Positions 9,609 to 22,955 of a stretch of 64,000 nt of DNA are shown piece after piece (position 1 is the first letter of the stretch; each line of letters starts with the position of its first letter). The notes under the pieces are model-generated. The model made no database searches. It was given only the letters and a program-made list of their open reading frames with translations, and had not been told where the DNA came from. Location of the stretch: the NCBI GenBank assembly GCA_902806575.1, contig CADCXD010000018.1, forward strand, positions 2,852,001 through 2,916,000. The letters are read 5' to 3'. The DNA is from Jackrogersella multiformis. Its lineage: Eukaryota; Ascomycota; Sordariomycetes; Xylariales; Hypoxylaceae. Position numbers and translations under genes: made by a program.

Positions 9609-12600
9609 ATGGCCGGCCCACGAGGCGCGCGTCTGCCCGTTGGCTCCGGCCCATGGATCTCGGAGGAGAGATCATCTGCCATGCAGATTGCGCAGTCCGA
9701 AGTCGAGGAGTTTTCTTTCTCTGCGCGGAATGACTTCGACTGGTTGAACGAGCATATGGCAGAGATATTTAGTGAGAACCAGATGTGCGTAAACAACTGA
9801 AATCTCACTGGAAGCCCTCGAAGCTAACAATCACATTAGTAACGTTGCCGAGATCTTCAAAACCCCAGGTAAACTACGAGGCAAGACACCTCGAACAGTA
9901 CGGAAGATAAACGCAGGAGAAGCTCGCGTTGTAAGTACTTGCAAGCTTTCGTGACGAGGTATCAACAACACTGACAGTTCCTAGCCACTCTCTAATATCT
10001 TCTCTGCTACACCTAAGGGTGCCCCGAACCCATTTTCTATACCAAACATCAATCGAAATAATACACCTAGGATCGAAATTGCTGTAGATCCTCAACCATC
10101 ATCTCCTAGACCAACTACTCCAGCGAGTCCCATGAAGCTTGCACCTATTTCGAAACCCTCAGCTCCAAAGCCGCCAGTTTCCATGGTAGACTCTGGATAT
10201 CACGGCAGCCAGTCTCAAGATGCCATGGTCATAGACCAGCCTACCCTATATGAAGAGGCAACGCTGCCCTTCAGCCAAGAAGCGAATACGCAGGGAGACT
10301 ACGTCGGCTTCCACACCTCCAGTGATCACCATGAGCTTGATAGCCCACTTCGTCACTCGCCGAATCCTGTGCTTGACACAAACATGGGCGAGGTTGACAC
10401 GCAATACTTCACTGCTCATGTTACTACAACAGCTTCAATTTCATCTGCCAAGGATGATGTGCACCTTGAGAGTACCACACCGGCGGGCTCACCTGCTGCT
10501 CTACATACATCTCCCATGACTTCTTCTTCAGCCGAGAAGTATCCAGCCGTCACGCATCTGCTCTCCAGTCCCAAACAGCATGCGGCGGAAATAGAAGCGA
10601 CGGAACCCGTGCTTGAAGAACCCTCGAGATCCTCTTCCGTGGGTTCGAGCCCAATTCGACCTCCCGTCCGAAAGAGTAGTCTTAACTTCGCCCCCTTACC
10701 TGCAAGAGATCATATTCCCCAGAAGAGCATAGGAAACCGGGTATCAAGAACTAGCCACCTAGAACAGAATCGAACTAGTTACTATAATCGACAGACTGGA
10801 GGAAAGAGCTTAGGGCACGCAAAACATGATCCTAAAGATGATGAAGAAGAGGACGAGGACGACGATGATATGGTGGATATCGATGACGACCCATTTACTA
10901 ACAAGCCCCAACAACAACCAATGCCGGGAAATACGGCTACGCACAATAAAACCTATACTCAACGTCTTCAAGACCAGATCAGCAAGTTGGGCCAGGCACC
11001 AGCAAATGCTTCCAGACCTTCTAAGTCAATTCCGGACCCATCTGTTGCTCAGCCAGTGCCCCCGCCAGCATTGGCTCCTCGGTCTTCTTCGTCTCAGACA
11101 AAACCATTGCCTTCACCAAAAACCACTACGATTCCGGGTAGATTTCTAGCTGACGACGAAGATGATTGGATCCAGCCGCTTGGGTCGCCTGACAATGCCT
11201 CAGACTTCCGAAGCCCACGGCCAGGGTTAGCCAAGAGTTACTCTGCTGACGTGATGGAAGGTGTATCTGGCAAGGATACTATTGGTGGCGACGATTTTGT
11301 TATGCCAAAAACTCGCCAGCTCCAAAGCCAAGTCGAATCACCCGAGCGCCCATCAGCTCTGGATCGGACAGCTCAAGCTCTGGGTCATCACAAATCCGCG
11401 TCTGTTCCCATGTTGCCACTTCAAAAAGCTGCAGGCGCCGAGGTAGATAACCTTAAGAAGACCATCTCAGTATCCATCCCACCGCTGGCCACTGTTTCTG
11501 AACTGGAGAGGCCCACCACGCCCTTGAAGTCGCCATCGCGTAACTTTAAAGACAGCCCATTAAGGCAGGTTAAGAACAAGCTGTCGTCTATCCTCAAGAG
11601 CTCAAAGGGCTTGTTAGCTAGTAGCGCTGCCATCAGTGCCGAGGGTAAAACCTCGCTCTTGTCGCCCTCTATTGCCAGATTGGACCTACATAAACTCACC
11701 TCTGCCGATACACTCGCATTTCCTCAGTCAAGGGATGCACAGCCTCTTTACCCTGATTTATCCCGCCATGCTATAGACACCCAGGCTCTCACGAGCATAG
11801 CCAGTCCAACGCGTCCAGAAGCTCGAAGAACAAGGGCTTCGATAGAGCGCGAGAAGGTCGAGGAGAAGCGTAAAGAGAAGGAGGCAAAAGAAGCGCGACG
11901 TATGGCCGAGCAAACGGAAAAGCTCGAGAAGGTTCGCGAAAAGGAGCGTGAGAAGGCACGCGTATTCAGCAAGGAGCAAGAACGAGTTGCTGCGATGGAG
12001 AAACAGCTTGCTGCACAGAAGGAACAAGATAAGAGAGCCGTTGCGCAGACTCCAGGCAACCAATCGAAGTTAACTCGAACCAGTCCGCATAAGGCCAAGC
12101 CGGCTGCCGATGAAAGGGCAGCTTCTACGGATCTCTCCGATGATAAACAGACGGACGATGTCGACATGGTCGATGCACCTAATCCGATGCCACCTCCTTC
12201 GGTGCCTCGATTTGCCGCTCCTCCCTCAGCTACTAAGGGTCGCGAGATTAAGCGACCTATGAGGCCCGGAAAAGAGCCATTGGCCAAACCGAAACAGGCG
12301 CCCACCGTCATTCGCGTCAATACGGGCTCACAGCACACACAGTATCACCCTTCTAATAATACTTTATCATCAAGCCTTCACGAGACGCTGGCTCAACCTC
12401 AAACCAAACCCAAACCTAGCCAGCCTACCTTACAAAGCAAACCTTCCTTGCAAAGCCTTAAGAGCTCGACGTCATCTTCAGGACGACCTAAAGCACTTGA
12501 AGCGGCAGCACGACGAAAAGAGCAAGAGGAACGCGAGGCGCAACGCAAGCGTGATGCTAAGGCAGAATTAGAGCGCAAGAGAGCTGCTATGCAAGAGGAA

Positions 12601-13779
12601 GATCGCCGCCAAGAGCAGCAGAGAAAAGCCGAAGCTGAGCGACAGAAGGAGGAGGACCGAAAGCAGGCCGCCACGCAAGCAGAGGCAAAAAGGAACGCAC
12701 AGCGACAGGCGATGCTTGAGAAGGCCAAGCAGACTAGAGCTCCTCCACCAGCTGCTCGGAGTCAGCCAAACGGGCCCCCGGATTATAGTCGGTCTGATGC
12801 CGCGGTACCCCGACCACCTTCTCGCATGACAACGAACGCTCAGCGCTTTCAGGAGGATGCTGGACGTCCAGCCATCGCAATGCCGTCAACTGCATCTAAG
12901 GCGACCACAAAACGGCCCTTGCAGCAGGATTACAATGATGATAGTACCCGCCAGCCGCCGACTCGTGGTGCTACCGGTTATCAGTCAAAGGATCCGAAGC
13001 GAATGCGTATGACTGACGAGTTCGATGACGATGCCGAATCAGAGAAGCAACCGAGCTTGAAAGGGGCGCCTGTACGCCCATCGGGTGGCTACAAAAAGGT
13101 AAATTACCTGTTTAAATCGTGCATAGAGATTATACTAATAGGTTATTAGGATATACCGACCAAATCCATGTTCCAATCCGGGTACACGAATGCGCCGCCA
13201 AATAATAGCAGAGATTTGTTCAAGACTACCGTAACGAATCAGCACAACAGCCAAATCAAGACTGCACATCCGTTGGACATGGCTCAGCTTTCCAAGGGTC
13301 CTATCCCCTTCGCACCAAACCCGAACGCGGCCGGTCTATCTTACAAGACACCCGCAAGGCCTCAAGGAGTCAATACGGCCAAGTCGGCTGCCAAATCGGT
13401 ATCACGATCCTCTCCACGGTTTCAAAACGGCGAATCCATTGAACTGCCGGAGATCAATACGGACGACGAGGACGATGAGGATGACAATAGTGGTATGGTT
13501 GCATCTTGGGCTGACTCACCAGAACTCCGCAGGGCGCTTGTCGAACAGGAAGCCCAAGATCCTTTCCAGGTTTTCGGAGCACCTGGTCCCCTCAACATGG
13601 AGGAGGTGTTCGCCAAGAGCAAGGATCGATTCCATAAGTTCCGTGCTAGGACGTCTAGCGCGAACTGGAGTGGTTCCGATCGACTTACCGAGGAAGATAT
13701 CCGTAAGGATCTCGCAGCCAGAGACAAGATCAGACGGGATGGTGGTTGGTCCTACGAGATGAGTCGAGATATGTTGTAG
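9609..13779 (+). CDS. Inner centromere protein INCENP/Sli15
   Basis: Four exons: 9609-9784, 9840-9930, 9985-13098 and 13150-13779, encoding 1336 residues. The N-terminus has NEHMAEIFSENQINVAEIF and TPGKLRGKTPRTVRK. The long middle exon is Ser/Pro-rich and disordered, with an acidic run (about 10830-10890) and two charged, helix-forming Arg/Lys/Glu-rich stretches (about 11820-12030 and 12490-12730) resembling the single alpha helix of INCENP. The last about 95 residues form the Aurora-binding IN box: WADSPELRRALVEQEAQDP, then MEEVFAKSKDRFHKFRAR, TSSANWSGSDRLTEEDI, with the TSS phosphorylation motif intact. Family knowledge: INCENP scaffolds Aurora B with survivin and borealin in the chromosomal passenger complex at centromeres and the spindle midzone. 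The start was chosen as the first ATG of the open exon. The IN box makes the call secure. Confidence 0.93.
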
Positions 13780-16022
13780 GATAGTGAGACAGGCTGGTGA
13801 AAAGATCCCTACAAGGGGATTGGAAGGCTCCGTTGTAGTTAGGGGTTTTTATATTGCATCAGACAGGTGTTGTTGGTCTACCTTTGATCATGATATTGTA
13901 GGTTTCGATTATGAGGGCCTGGGCGTTTACGGCACATGGCATAACATCATTACTGCTGTATTCATGAACTTTAAGACCTAAAGAATGCAGATACGGCTGA
14001 TTTGGCCTGAATGTTGGCAATGATAGCCGAACCTCGACTGAGGCCTTTTTTGATCTTCGGTGCCCGGATGATAATGTGACAACTAATATCTACCTACCTC
14101 CCAGAGTGTAGGTACTACCTAGGTACTCTGGTTTAATGCACGATGACGATAGATACGACATTCGGGTTTCCTATGTCGCTATTTCGCTATTTCGGAGTAT
14201 GAAACTACCTAGGTAGGTACCGAGTCTAAGGCGGAAAATGTATGTGTAATTCTACAAAAGATTGCATATGTAGAAAAGAAAAAGAACCGATCATTCGGGA
14301 ATTTAGCTAATGCTAGTTTCCGTAGTGCATTAACAAGGTTAGAGCTTGCTGTCCAACTAGATGCTGGGATCTAGGTAACATTAGGTACTGCTTAGGTGCT
14401 TAAAGATGTACGTAGGTCTCACCCAATTCCTATTGTAAAAGGCATCCAAAGCACATGAACTAGTAAATATCGAGGTAAGTTTCTGCTTTAATTACCCAAT
14501 CCTTTAGTGTCCCCTCTCTACGTACCTAAGTAGATAAAGAAATGCAAAGATAGGAAATAACCCTGGAAGTTATATATTTGGCATGTTTAGTATTATAAAT
14601 AGAATATTTCGTATCTAGCAATGATAAACCTCCATGTACCTAGGCAGGTACTTATGTAATATGCACATCTTATAGGAATACTTAATAACTTGAAAGTACC
14701 CATGTACATACTACCTACGACTAGAGAACATTTAAAGGATAACTACGTCATTCCAAAGAAGGTTGTCTACCTAGGTACCTGTGTGATGTTTACTTGGGGT
14801 AGGTACCTCATTAGGTACTACCTACCTAGGTACATAGGTACTAGGTATTAGGCGGTAAGGACGTGAGCACGGCAGAAACGGGATTTTTTTTAAGAGGATG
14901 CATATTTCCACCGCTTTTTAGCCAACTAAATGCAACTTGAACAAAACATTATCAGAACCTTGAACCTCCTTAGATGACACGCATTACATGCACAACACAG
15001 CCCCGTCTAGATATTTAGTGTCTTTCTAGGGTTTCTACATACCTATACCAATTCATCATCTCCGTTAACTTTCAATACGACCTATTCCAATCCATTTTAA
15101 CCTTATTATAATCTACCTAAGTATCTTCTGACCTTCCAATACCTCTTCCGATACAATATATCGAGAAAGGCACTCCGCATAGCAGAGTCCCGCGGCATTT
15201 AGACACAGATTGTACTGAGAAGCTACTTAGGTACCTAGGTATGTATTTTTGTCGATTTTTCAAGGTCGTCTTGTTTTGTTTACTTTTGAGATCTCTGGGC
15301 GGCTCCACATCAACCTGACCCCACCCATACCCCACTATCCCGCTATCCCACTGCCCACTTTCCTCCAACAGTTCCAACTGCAGGCTATCGCCCCTTGTCA
15401 TGCTTAACCTTAATAGTATTGTGCGCGTTCCACCCCACCCCACCCGGTTACCTAGGTACCCTGTCAGCCGCCACAACAGTGAGGTAGTTGACGTGAATAC
15501 CTTCTTCAGCTCACACTCTTACAACTTTTACACTCTCACACCTTCTTCGAACTTGCACATGTTCGCATAACTTTTCTAGCCTAGAACATTCTTTGCATCT
15601 AGGTAGATCTTCTAACGATTGAGACTCTAGTTTATCGATAGGTTCAATCAATCAATTACCAGGTTGGTACCTACCTAGGTAGTTACCTTCTCGGCTAGTA
15701 CTGTACTTTAGTACTTCTAAGGAATCTTGTCTTGCGACGAAAACAATCCAGGCTACAACTCCCTACCTGTTTCTTACCCACCATAATTTCCATCTTTGGC
15801 ACCTGATTCTCGTCACCTCCAACTACGGGTCACACTTCCTAACTATCATACACTATCCTCTACCGCTTACACACCTGGTCTAAACCTCCTTCTTAACTTC
15901 GCCTTTCGTTTTCACATCGACAATCAAACTTGCCTTGGAATGACCGCTCGGAAGAGATTATCGTCTTACGTTCGTTGTGCGTCCCATTCACTCGTTCGTT
16001 AGTTCCCATCTAGGTTGCCATC
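13780..16022. other. 2.2-kb intergenic region dense in CCTAGG/GGTACC palindromes
   Basis: Holds one of the densest groups of the palindromic word, for example at 14110-14130, 14205-14222, 14635-14652, 14766-14850, 15228-15242, 15449-15465 and 15664-15685. The DnaJ-protein promoter and leader should occupy the right end, which is C/T-rich from about 15480. The minus frame at 15117-15476 and the plus frame at 15796-16002 look like chance frames. No RNA gene was seen. Confidence 0.6.
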
Positions 16023-19000
16023 ATGCCGCAGTGGGATAAATCCCGCGACTATTACGCGGATCTGGAGGTGCCTTCACACGCTTCTACCGAGGATATTAAG
16101 AGGCAATTCAAGAAGCTAGGTATGTACTATATAAGCCCCTCCTCCTCCCCAGAAACATATATGTCATGTAGTCTATGCTAATGACCATACCTCCAGCTCT
16201 CAAATATCATCCAGACCGTAACCCAGGTCGAGAAGCCGAAGTGAATCCCAAGTTTCAGACTATCCAATCTGCACATGAGATATTGATTGACGACAAATTA
16301 CGACGACAATATGACGATGCCCGCAAGTCACATCTTTCACGCTTTCCCAAATCCTCCGGTGTACGAGGCAACCCGTGGCAGGATATTGCAAAACAGTACC
16401 CGCCACCTCCGTCGCGGTATTCTGCACAACCCTCTAGTCAACCTCACTCTGGTGCTCAGCGCTATACAAGCTTTACGAACAGCATGCCTCAACCGCCAAA
16501 ACCTCCCCCTCGAGACGACCCTCAGTCGCGTAAGAGCTACGCAGATGCGTGGGAAAAGATGAGGTCCAACTCAACTCGACGAGCACCTCCCACAACTCCT
16601 GGTCGAGCCCCTACGTCAGCAGCACGGGACACAAATACACCTAATTCAGAACAAGTTCCTCCCAAGAGTGCTTACCAGCAGCAGAAGGCCCAAGCATCCT
16701 TCGGTAATAGCACCAGAAGAACAGGGTTCACTCCACACTCTCCTGGACTAGCTGACGAGCCTCCCGTAACAAGCAAGAATTACTTCACGACTCGAACTCA
16801 TTCGAATCTCTTTAACGATGTTCAGCCTGATGTTGAGCCTAATGTTGAACCTCCTACAGCTCGCACTCCTACGGCATCTACCACAACAGACCAATTTGCT
16901 CAATTCAAGGGTAAAGTTTGGGATGAACGCCAAAGCACTCCTTACCACACACCTGGTGGTGAGAAGACAAGTCTGTTCGATGATGGATCAAATATTGGTC
17001 GCACTGCAAGCACCCGATCTCCTCGAAGACCGGAGATGCCTGGATCGTTCCCGCAGTATAGGACTCGAAGTTCTAGCACTCCAAAAAGTGCAAGCAATGA
17101 CGCAGAATCGGAGGAACCCACTAGGTTCCGTAAGGGTAACAATGCAGCAACTAATCGACAGATGCCAAACGGTAGCAGTATCCCCCAGCCACGACCTGGT
17201 GATCGATGGAACCCGACTCCTGGGCAGAACAATACTGCTCCACAGTCTCCGTTTGGAAATCCTCCCTCTACGCCTGTGAATGGTAGCAAATGTACGTTTC
17301 TCTAGCCCAGCCTAGCAGCATGTTTTGTTAATTTTAAAGGCTAACCCCTATAACTTCAGCAGGTGGAAATTCAACCCAGGCCGCAAACGGTCCTTCAGTG
17401 TATGCTAAACCGTCTGTTAACTTTCCCGCCCCAGCCCATCCCCAGTGCAAGCCTACAAAGGATAAGGCCAGTCAATCCATTAACCGAAAAAGAACTCATC
17501 ATTCATCTGATGAAATGCTTAAAAACTTCCTTCATGGTAATATTCATGGCCCTTCAAGTGGAGGAGTTAAGCTTGAGCACCCCTCTTTGTTCTATTTTGA
17601 AGAGATGCAAAAAAGGGATATTGCCCGCCTTCTCAGTGGTCGAACAGAACTTAGTCAGAAGGCTACAAATATTTTCTCTAAGCAGGGCAATGGAACGCAA
17701 CAAGATCCTCCTACAATGCAGGGAACTAAGCTTAGTACTGACCATGACTGTCCGTTTAGCCTCAACTTCTCGGCTAGAAGTGACGAAGCTGGCAAAGATG
17801 CTAGCACGGAACGACTCGCTAGACCTAGTGCTGATAACATTAACACTCGGTTTGTTGACGATGAAATGCCGGAAGACTGGAAATTCAGTGCGGGCCCTTC
17901 AACCAATGACCCTCAGACGCCTACAAAGGGACGACCCCAATCTCGTAGCCGAAGTCGTCGACAGATGCCAAAGTCAAGATCAACTGAGACAGATCGCATG
18001 CCGTCGATGCAGGAGGGCCAAGGGAATAATACTAAGCATGGATTTTCAGCAGGAGAGTGGAGTGACAAGATAGGGCCTCAGCACTTTGAACCGAAGCCCT
18101 CGCGCAGTCCTTCTTTATCTCCGGCCCGTCGCACTAACACGAAGAAGGCCAAGCCCGTCAAGATGACAGCAGGTACGGCCGGGTTGGTGGATGAGGAAGA
18201 AACTGAGGAATTCCAAGATGCCCAGCCAGCGGCATCTAGTTCTGCACAGGCGAACGTAGATACTGCAACCGCCATGGATATCGATTCGCCTCCACCGGAG
18301 AAGGCGGATGAGACTCCTAAGTTCCCTCAGGCAAACGGCGCCCGCAAGATTCCTGTCGAGCCTTACAGAGAAGAGTGGAGAGCAGGTGATGTTAACGGGG
18401 TGCGCACGAAGTCCTCAAGCCCGGTGCAAGATGGGAATTCCGCCAAGGGACAGTTTACTCAAGCCACTGCATCTCAGCCTACAACCATTCCTGCGTCGAC
18501 CCCCTTTGCTGCGCAGCATGGCGGATCAGAAGATACTGATGAGTTCCGCACTACGTTCTCAGACTTCAAAAACGTGGAGCCGTTTGTTGATCCCTCTCCC
18601 AGAGGCCTCGGGGACTTTGGTGATCTGAAGTCCACACTGCCTTTCCAGAGCAAACCATCGGAGCAGATCCCTCTAGAGAAGGGGCATTCATCGAAGAACC
18701 TGACACTCGAGTTCCCTCCTCCGCCGGTTGCTCCGCGTCTCCCTCCGACTGTAGTCACGGCTGGTATTCGACCTAACCAGGCCCAGATCCGCAAATATGC
18801 TCAGGATTTCTATCAGTATATGGAAAAATGGGAAATCTTCAACGATAAAATTATGGCACATTTCTCCACTCGTCAGGATCTTTACAAGCTCCGTCGTATT
18901 CAACAAGGAATGGGGTGGCTGGACAAGCCTTCGGGACCTTTCGACTATTTGATGGAGCTCGAACAAGATCAGGCTGTGCGTCAGCAGTGGACCAATGCCC

Positions 19001-19059
19001 ATGCGGATCACCGTGCTAAGATCCGCGAGTTCATGATGTTCAAAGATCAGGTCAAATAG
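16023..19059 (+). CDS. DnaJ (Hsp40) domain protein with long disordered linker
   Basis: Three exons: 16023-16119, 16197-17291 and about 17360-19059, giving 963 residues. The J domain occupies residues 1 to about 75, with DYYADLEVPSHASTEDIKRQ, KLALKYHPDRNPG (HPD at 37-39) and RRQYDDARK. A long Ser/Thr/Pro-rich region follows. The C-terminal about 95 residues are predicted helical and look conserved: QIRKYAQDFYQYMEKWEIF, HFSTRQDLYKLRRIQQGM and WLDKPSGPFDYLMELEQDQ. Family knowledge: the HPD loop stimulates Hsp70 ATPase activity; the client of this class is not known to me. The acceptor before exon 3 is a tandem CAGCAG, so starts at 17360 or 17363 both keep frame and differ by one residue. Confidence 0.85.
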
Positions 19060-21602
19060 GATAAGCAGATCAATCAACATCAGAACAGTAATCTTGTCGG
19101 GCCCAGCGTTGCTGGCAACGGCAACAGCACTGCACATTCTCGGCATAACCAAGCACGAAACAAGGCACGATTTCGTACACATCATGGTGGTGTTCGTCTC
19201 GGTAATGATAGGCCGGGTGGTGCACCTCTTTGAAAATATTCAATTGGATCGTGCCCCTATTTCGAGGCATCTGTAATTTGGCATAGTTACGGAAGTGCCG
19301 CAAATAGCATCTTTGGGCCCCTGGATGTATGGCAATTAATCGCGCCATCATTCATTCACATCAACTAATACGTCTTGCAATATCACACCTTACTTTGCAG
19401 TATTTGGTGTGTGCTGGTAGAGTGGTTCTACCTTATTGGTTGATCTATCAGATAGCTTTTTGAGGGTTATGAGAGAAGGGTGGGAATAGTTCTCCGTGTG
19501 CTTTCATCATAACAGTTCTCCGTCATACCGGATAGATGGACGAAGAGAGTTGATAAAGCACAAAGTGAGAAGATGAGTGAAAGGAAGTCAGTACGAAGTG
19601 GCAGCATGAGATGAAGAACGAGCCCTGACGTTGATATCTATGGACCATGCGTTTTTACGTATGGTCACCTCGAAACAACGATTCACCCCGACTTTGCACA
19701 TACGATTTCCGATGAGTATCCTTGCATGCTGGCAAGATAGAATTTTGCCGAATCACGAGTTCAGCTATTAATATCACGGTCTAGACATGATACAAACTCC
19801 TTGGAGGGTTAGGAGGAGTTGGAGTAAAGGGGGGATGAAATCGAGGGACGATGGATTACGTCTAATGAGAATGTTCAGCACAGCTGCATAATATAATGGA
19901 GTCTTATCTTCTGACATGGTGTGTTTTTTATGGTTGGTGGCGTGGTTTTAGAACTGCTGCCTGTTTTGTTGCGGTTTATCCGTCTGCTTGTCTGCTGTTT
20001 TACAGGTATTTTCATATTCGTTGTGAAGATACTTTGTATACGGCTATCAGGGGCGTGTGATTGCCGATAGGAGTGGTCATCTTAAAGATTGAGGGGACGC
20101 TTTAATAACATAATGTTCTCTTCTAATACAAAATGTTGACTGCTGAACTGCCTGACTTTACCTCACTAAGTAAGTAATTGATCCTATTTTTGTTATGTGA
20201 GCTGGGCTGGTTAAGAGATACCTTACGTAAGAGGCAGGCATTCTATGTTATCCAGATGTGTAGTGGGTCCTTGTAATAACCCGGCACCCCGGACCGACCT
20301 CAACGCCTAAATCGACGCCTGACACAGACTTAGTCTGGCTTATGTAAGCTTTGGTGTCCACTTTGCTATTTCCCTTGTGGAACTTGTTGCTTGGTTCCAT
20401 CACTTCTATTTATCTTGAAATACCTAGGATATGTCTAACCTACATGTGGAAAGACTATGATTCACTCCTAATTCTATCCTTTTAAAACCTGGCAGAGCTA
20501 CAGTCTAGTCTCTATACAATCCAGTTGCGAAAGTGACAGGAGACGCCGCAATGTGTCAGGCTTTCTTTGAGTTCCAAGTCGAGAGCTGATCGAGGTTCGT
20601 CCATCTCATGTTCATGCTCTCATGGTCATGCTGATGACATGTCACTTTTTACTACTGGTAACTCAGACATGATAGGGTTCTCAATTCCTTACTAGGTATG
20701 ACTCTCGAAATTGACATACACTGGATATATAATAACATTGAAACAGGATGGGACGTATTCTTACAGTCTTTCCACGGTTATATATATGCCCTGACAATGA
20801 TCAAAAGGCAATCCTAGGCGAGGACAAGTAGCAAATATGTTGCTATTTTGACGATGTTAACATATCACTTCGCAAAATCAGTCGATACGTTATGTAATTC
20901 TTTTTTGCGATAAGAGCACAAAATGTCTGGGTCGCAGTTTCAGTCATTCTGTTACAACAGATGACCACAAGTCCTGGCCGTTATAATTTTCATACTTGTT
21001 AAACTCTTATTGACTCTTTTGAACCCATGATATTCACTTTGGAAAACTGCTTAGTGTAAGGTCACTGGGTATCGCCTTACCAGGGGGGTAAGCAGGCCCC
21101 TTACAGAAACATGAATTTGTCCTAAGTTTCATATCGAGCTGTTACGACCTCCCACTACGGAATGTTCAGTCACTATCTCTAGCTATGTTATCTTCAGCAT
21201 TGGAAACAGGTCACCTCTAGGAGCTAATGTAGCTGACCTACTAGTCTCCGCTAACTGTAGTATAACATTAGAAAAGTTAGCTACGTAGCAGTGGTATGGT
21301 ATCGGGGGACCCAATGGCTTGACTGACTTACAAGAGGTGAATGGGCCTTTGGAAATCGAGCTGGCTGATTACATTTCTAGGTCGATGGTGGAGTCACAAT
21401 ATTACATTGAGTAATTCTTACCGCTCCCAGCTCTGGTAGTGAATCAATGGAGGCGGTTAAAGCGTAAAACTATATTTATACTCTCGGAATTCGCCAGTTC
21501 TTTCCCATGAGAGAATGCCTACGCCGAAGCACTGGTCGGAATTACACATTATCCAGAAAAGCAATACCTAGAAAATCGAAGCCCAGGAGATACAAAGCCA
21601 GC
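19060..21602. other. 2.5-kb intergenic region without recognisable genes
   Basis: Only short chance frames are present, the longest being 93 codons on the minus strand at 19351-19070. Base composition is unremarkable. The region just before 21603 should be the F-box gene promoter. Confidence 0.5.
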
Positions 21603-22955
21603 ATGAGTTCGCTTCCGGAAGAGCTACTCGTGGGCATAGTGGAGCAGTTGGACCGAAAGAAAGACATGAGCACCATCATCAGCTTGCGCGCGGCGAACAA
21701 GACGTGGTGTCGTATCGCTACTCCGTATGTCTACGTCGCCGTTTCGGGATACCACCAACCTGGGCTCACCCCTGGGAACGGAGTTTGGTGGTCCAACGCC
21801 GTTCTAGACAAGCTCTGCGAGAAGCTCGCGCGGGAGCCTAAGATTTCGGGGTTTATTAAGGAAGTGGCCTCGGAACTTTGCTTACACACACAGAATTCGG
21901 AGAGGACTGAGTCGAAATTCCTAGAAGGTGATTTCGAAAGGGTATACAACGACGCAATTTCTATTGCTGCCCCTTATGTAGCAACTGATCTCAGGAAGGC
22001 GATAGTTGAGGATATACTGCTCTCCGAGTCGTCCGACTCGCTTCTTGCGTTTATTCTTATCTTGTGCACCGAAATCGAGATCATCGTGGTTCCACAGATC
22101 AGCATGGGCTACGAGCCGTTGTTAAGGAAAGTGTTTCGACTCGCATGCCAACAGCAGCAACATAGGTACTCTCACCTCCCTCCCCCTCCGGAAGGCGAGA
22201 AATGCATCCTAGGCTCCGCCAAGCACATCCGGCTAGGAGACGACCTCGACGGCTTCTCCGTCGCCGACGCCCTCGACATGCTCGCGCTGCAGACGCTAGA
22301 GCGCCTAGAGCTCAGCGACTTGGGCGACTACAGCGTCGGCGAGATCCGCGACTTAACAGCACCCCTTCCCGAGGCACAGCAGCGCAACCCAAACCCCGTC
22401 GACCTGGCCTTCACGTCGTGCCGCCTCAGCGCGGCGGGCCTCGCCAGGGTTCTCGCCGCCTGCGACAGGCCCCGGTCTCTCGTGATATCGATGCGCGCGC
22501 GCCACTCCGCACCTCCGTCCTTCGCGCCTGCTCTCGTGCGTCACGGCCAGGCCCTGCGGTTCCTCTACCTCGACACGACGCTCTTCCCGGAGGCGCCGCC
22601 GCACGCCCACGCTGCGCACCTCCTGCAGGCGATCCGCTCGCTCGGCTCCCTGAGCTCCCTCGCCGTCACGCGAGCCGACCTCCCCGGCGCTCGAGACCTA
22701 GCCGCAGCTCTGCCCCTCTCGCTGTGCGAGCTGCTAGTGCTAAGGCAGTGCGGCCCCGAAGACGCCGCCGTGCTCGAGGCGCTGGTGAGGGGCCCCGGCA
22801 CTCCCAACCTCGAGCGCATCGCTTGCAAGACTGTTCGCCTCCTTCACCTGCACTCCGACGCCGATTGGCGCCCCGTGCTTCGGTACTGTGTCGACCATCG
22901 CCAACTTCCGCCTTCGGAGATGCTCGCGGCGCGCTTGTATACGGTGTTCGAGTAG
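21603..22955 (+). CDS. F-box protein
   Basis: Intronless frame of 450 residues from the ATG at 21603; an in-frame ATG at 21507 would add a 32-residue basic leader (RKAIPRKSKPRR). The later start is preferred because it begins directly with the F-box: SLPEELLVGIVEQLD, then STIISLRAANKTWCRIATP. The rest is Leu-rich with irregular repeats (for example LQTLERLELSDLG and LRFLYLDTTLFPE), suggesting LRR-like packing. Family knowledge: F-box proteins bring substrates to SCF ubiquitin ligases through Skp1; the substrate here is unknown. From about 22200 to 22955 the gene becomes very GC-rich, with G or C at most third codon positions, unlike its first half. The F-box is fairly clear; the LRR reading is tentative. 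Confidence 0.72.
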   Translation: MSSLPEELLVGIVEQLDRKKDMSTIISLRAANKTWCRIATPYVYVAVSGYHQPGLTPGNGVWWSNAVLDKLCEKLAREPKISGFIKEVASELCLHTQNSERTESKFLEGDFERVYNDAISIAAPYVATDLRKAIVEDILLSESSDSLLAFILILCTEIEIIVVPQISMGYEPLLRKVFRLACQQQQHRYSHLPPPPEGEKCILGSAKHIRLGDDLDGFSVADALDMLALQTLERLELSDLGDYSVGEIRDLTAPLPEAQQRNPNPVDLAFTSCRLSAAGLARVLAACDRPRSLVISMRARHSAPPSFAPALVRHGQALRFLYLDTTLFPEAPPHAHAAHLLQAIRSLGSLSSLAVTRADLPGARDLAAALPLSLCELLVLRQCGPEDAAVLEALVRGPGTPNLERIACKTVRLLHLHSDADWRPVLRYCVDHRQLPPSEMLAARLYTVFE

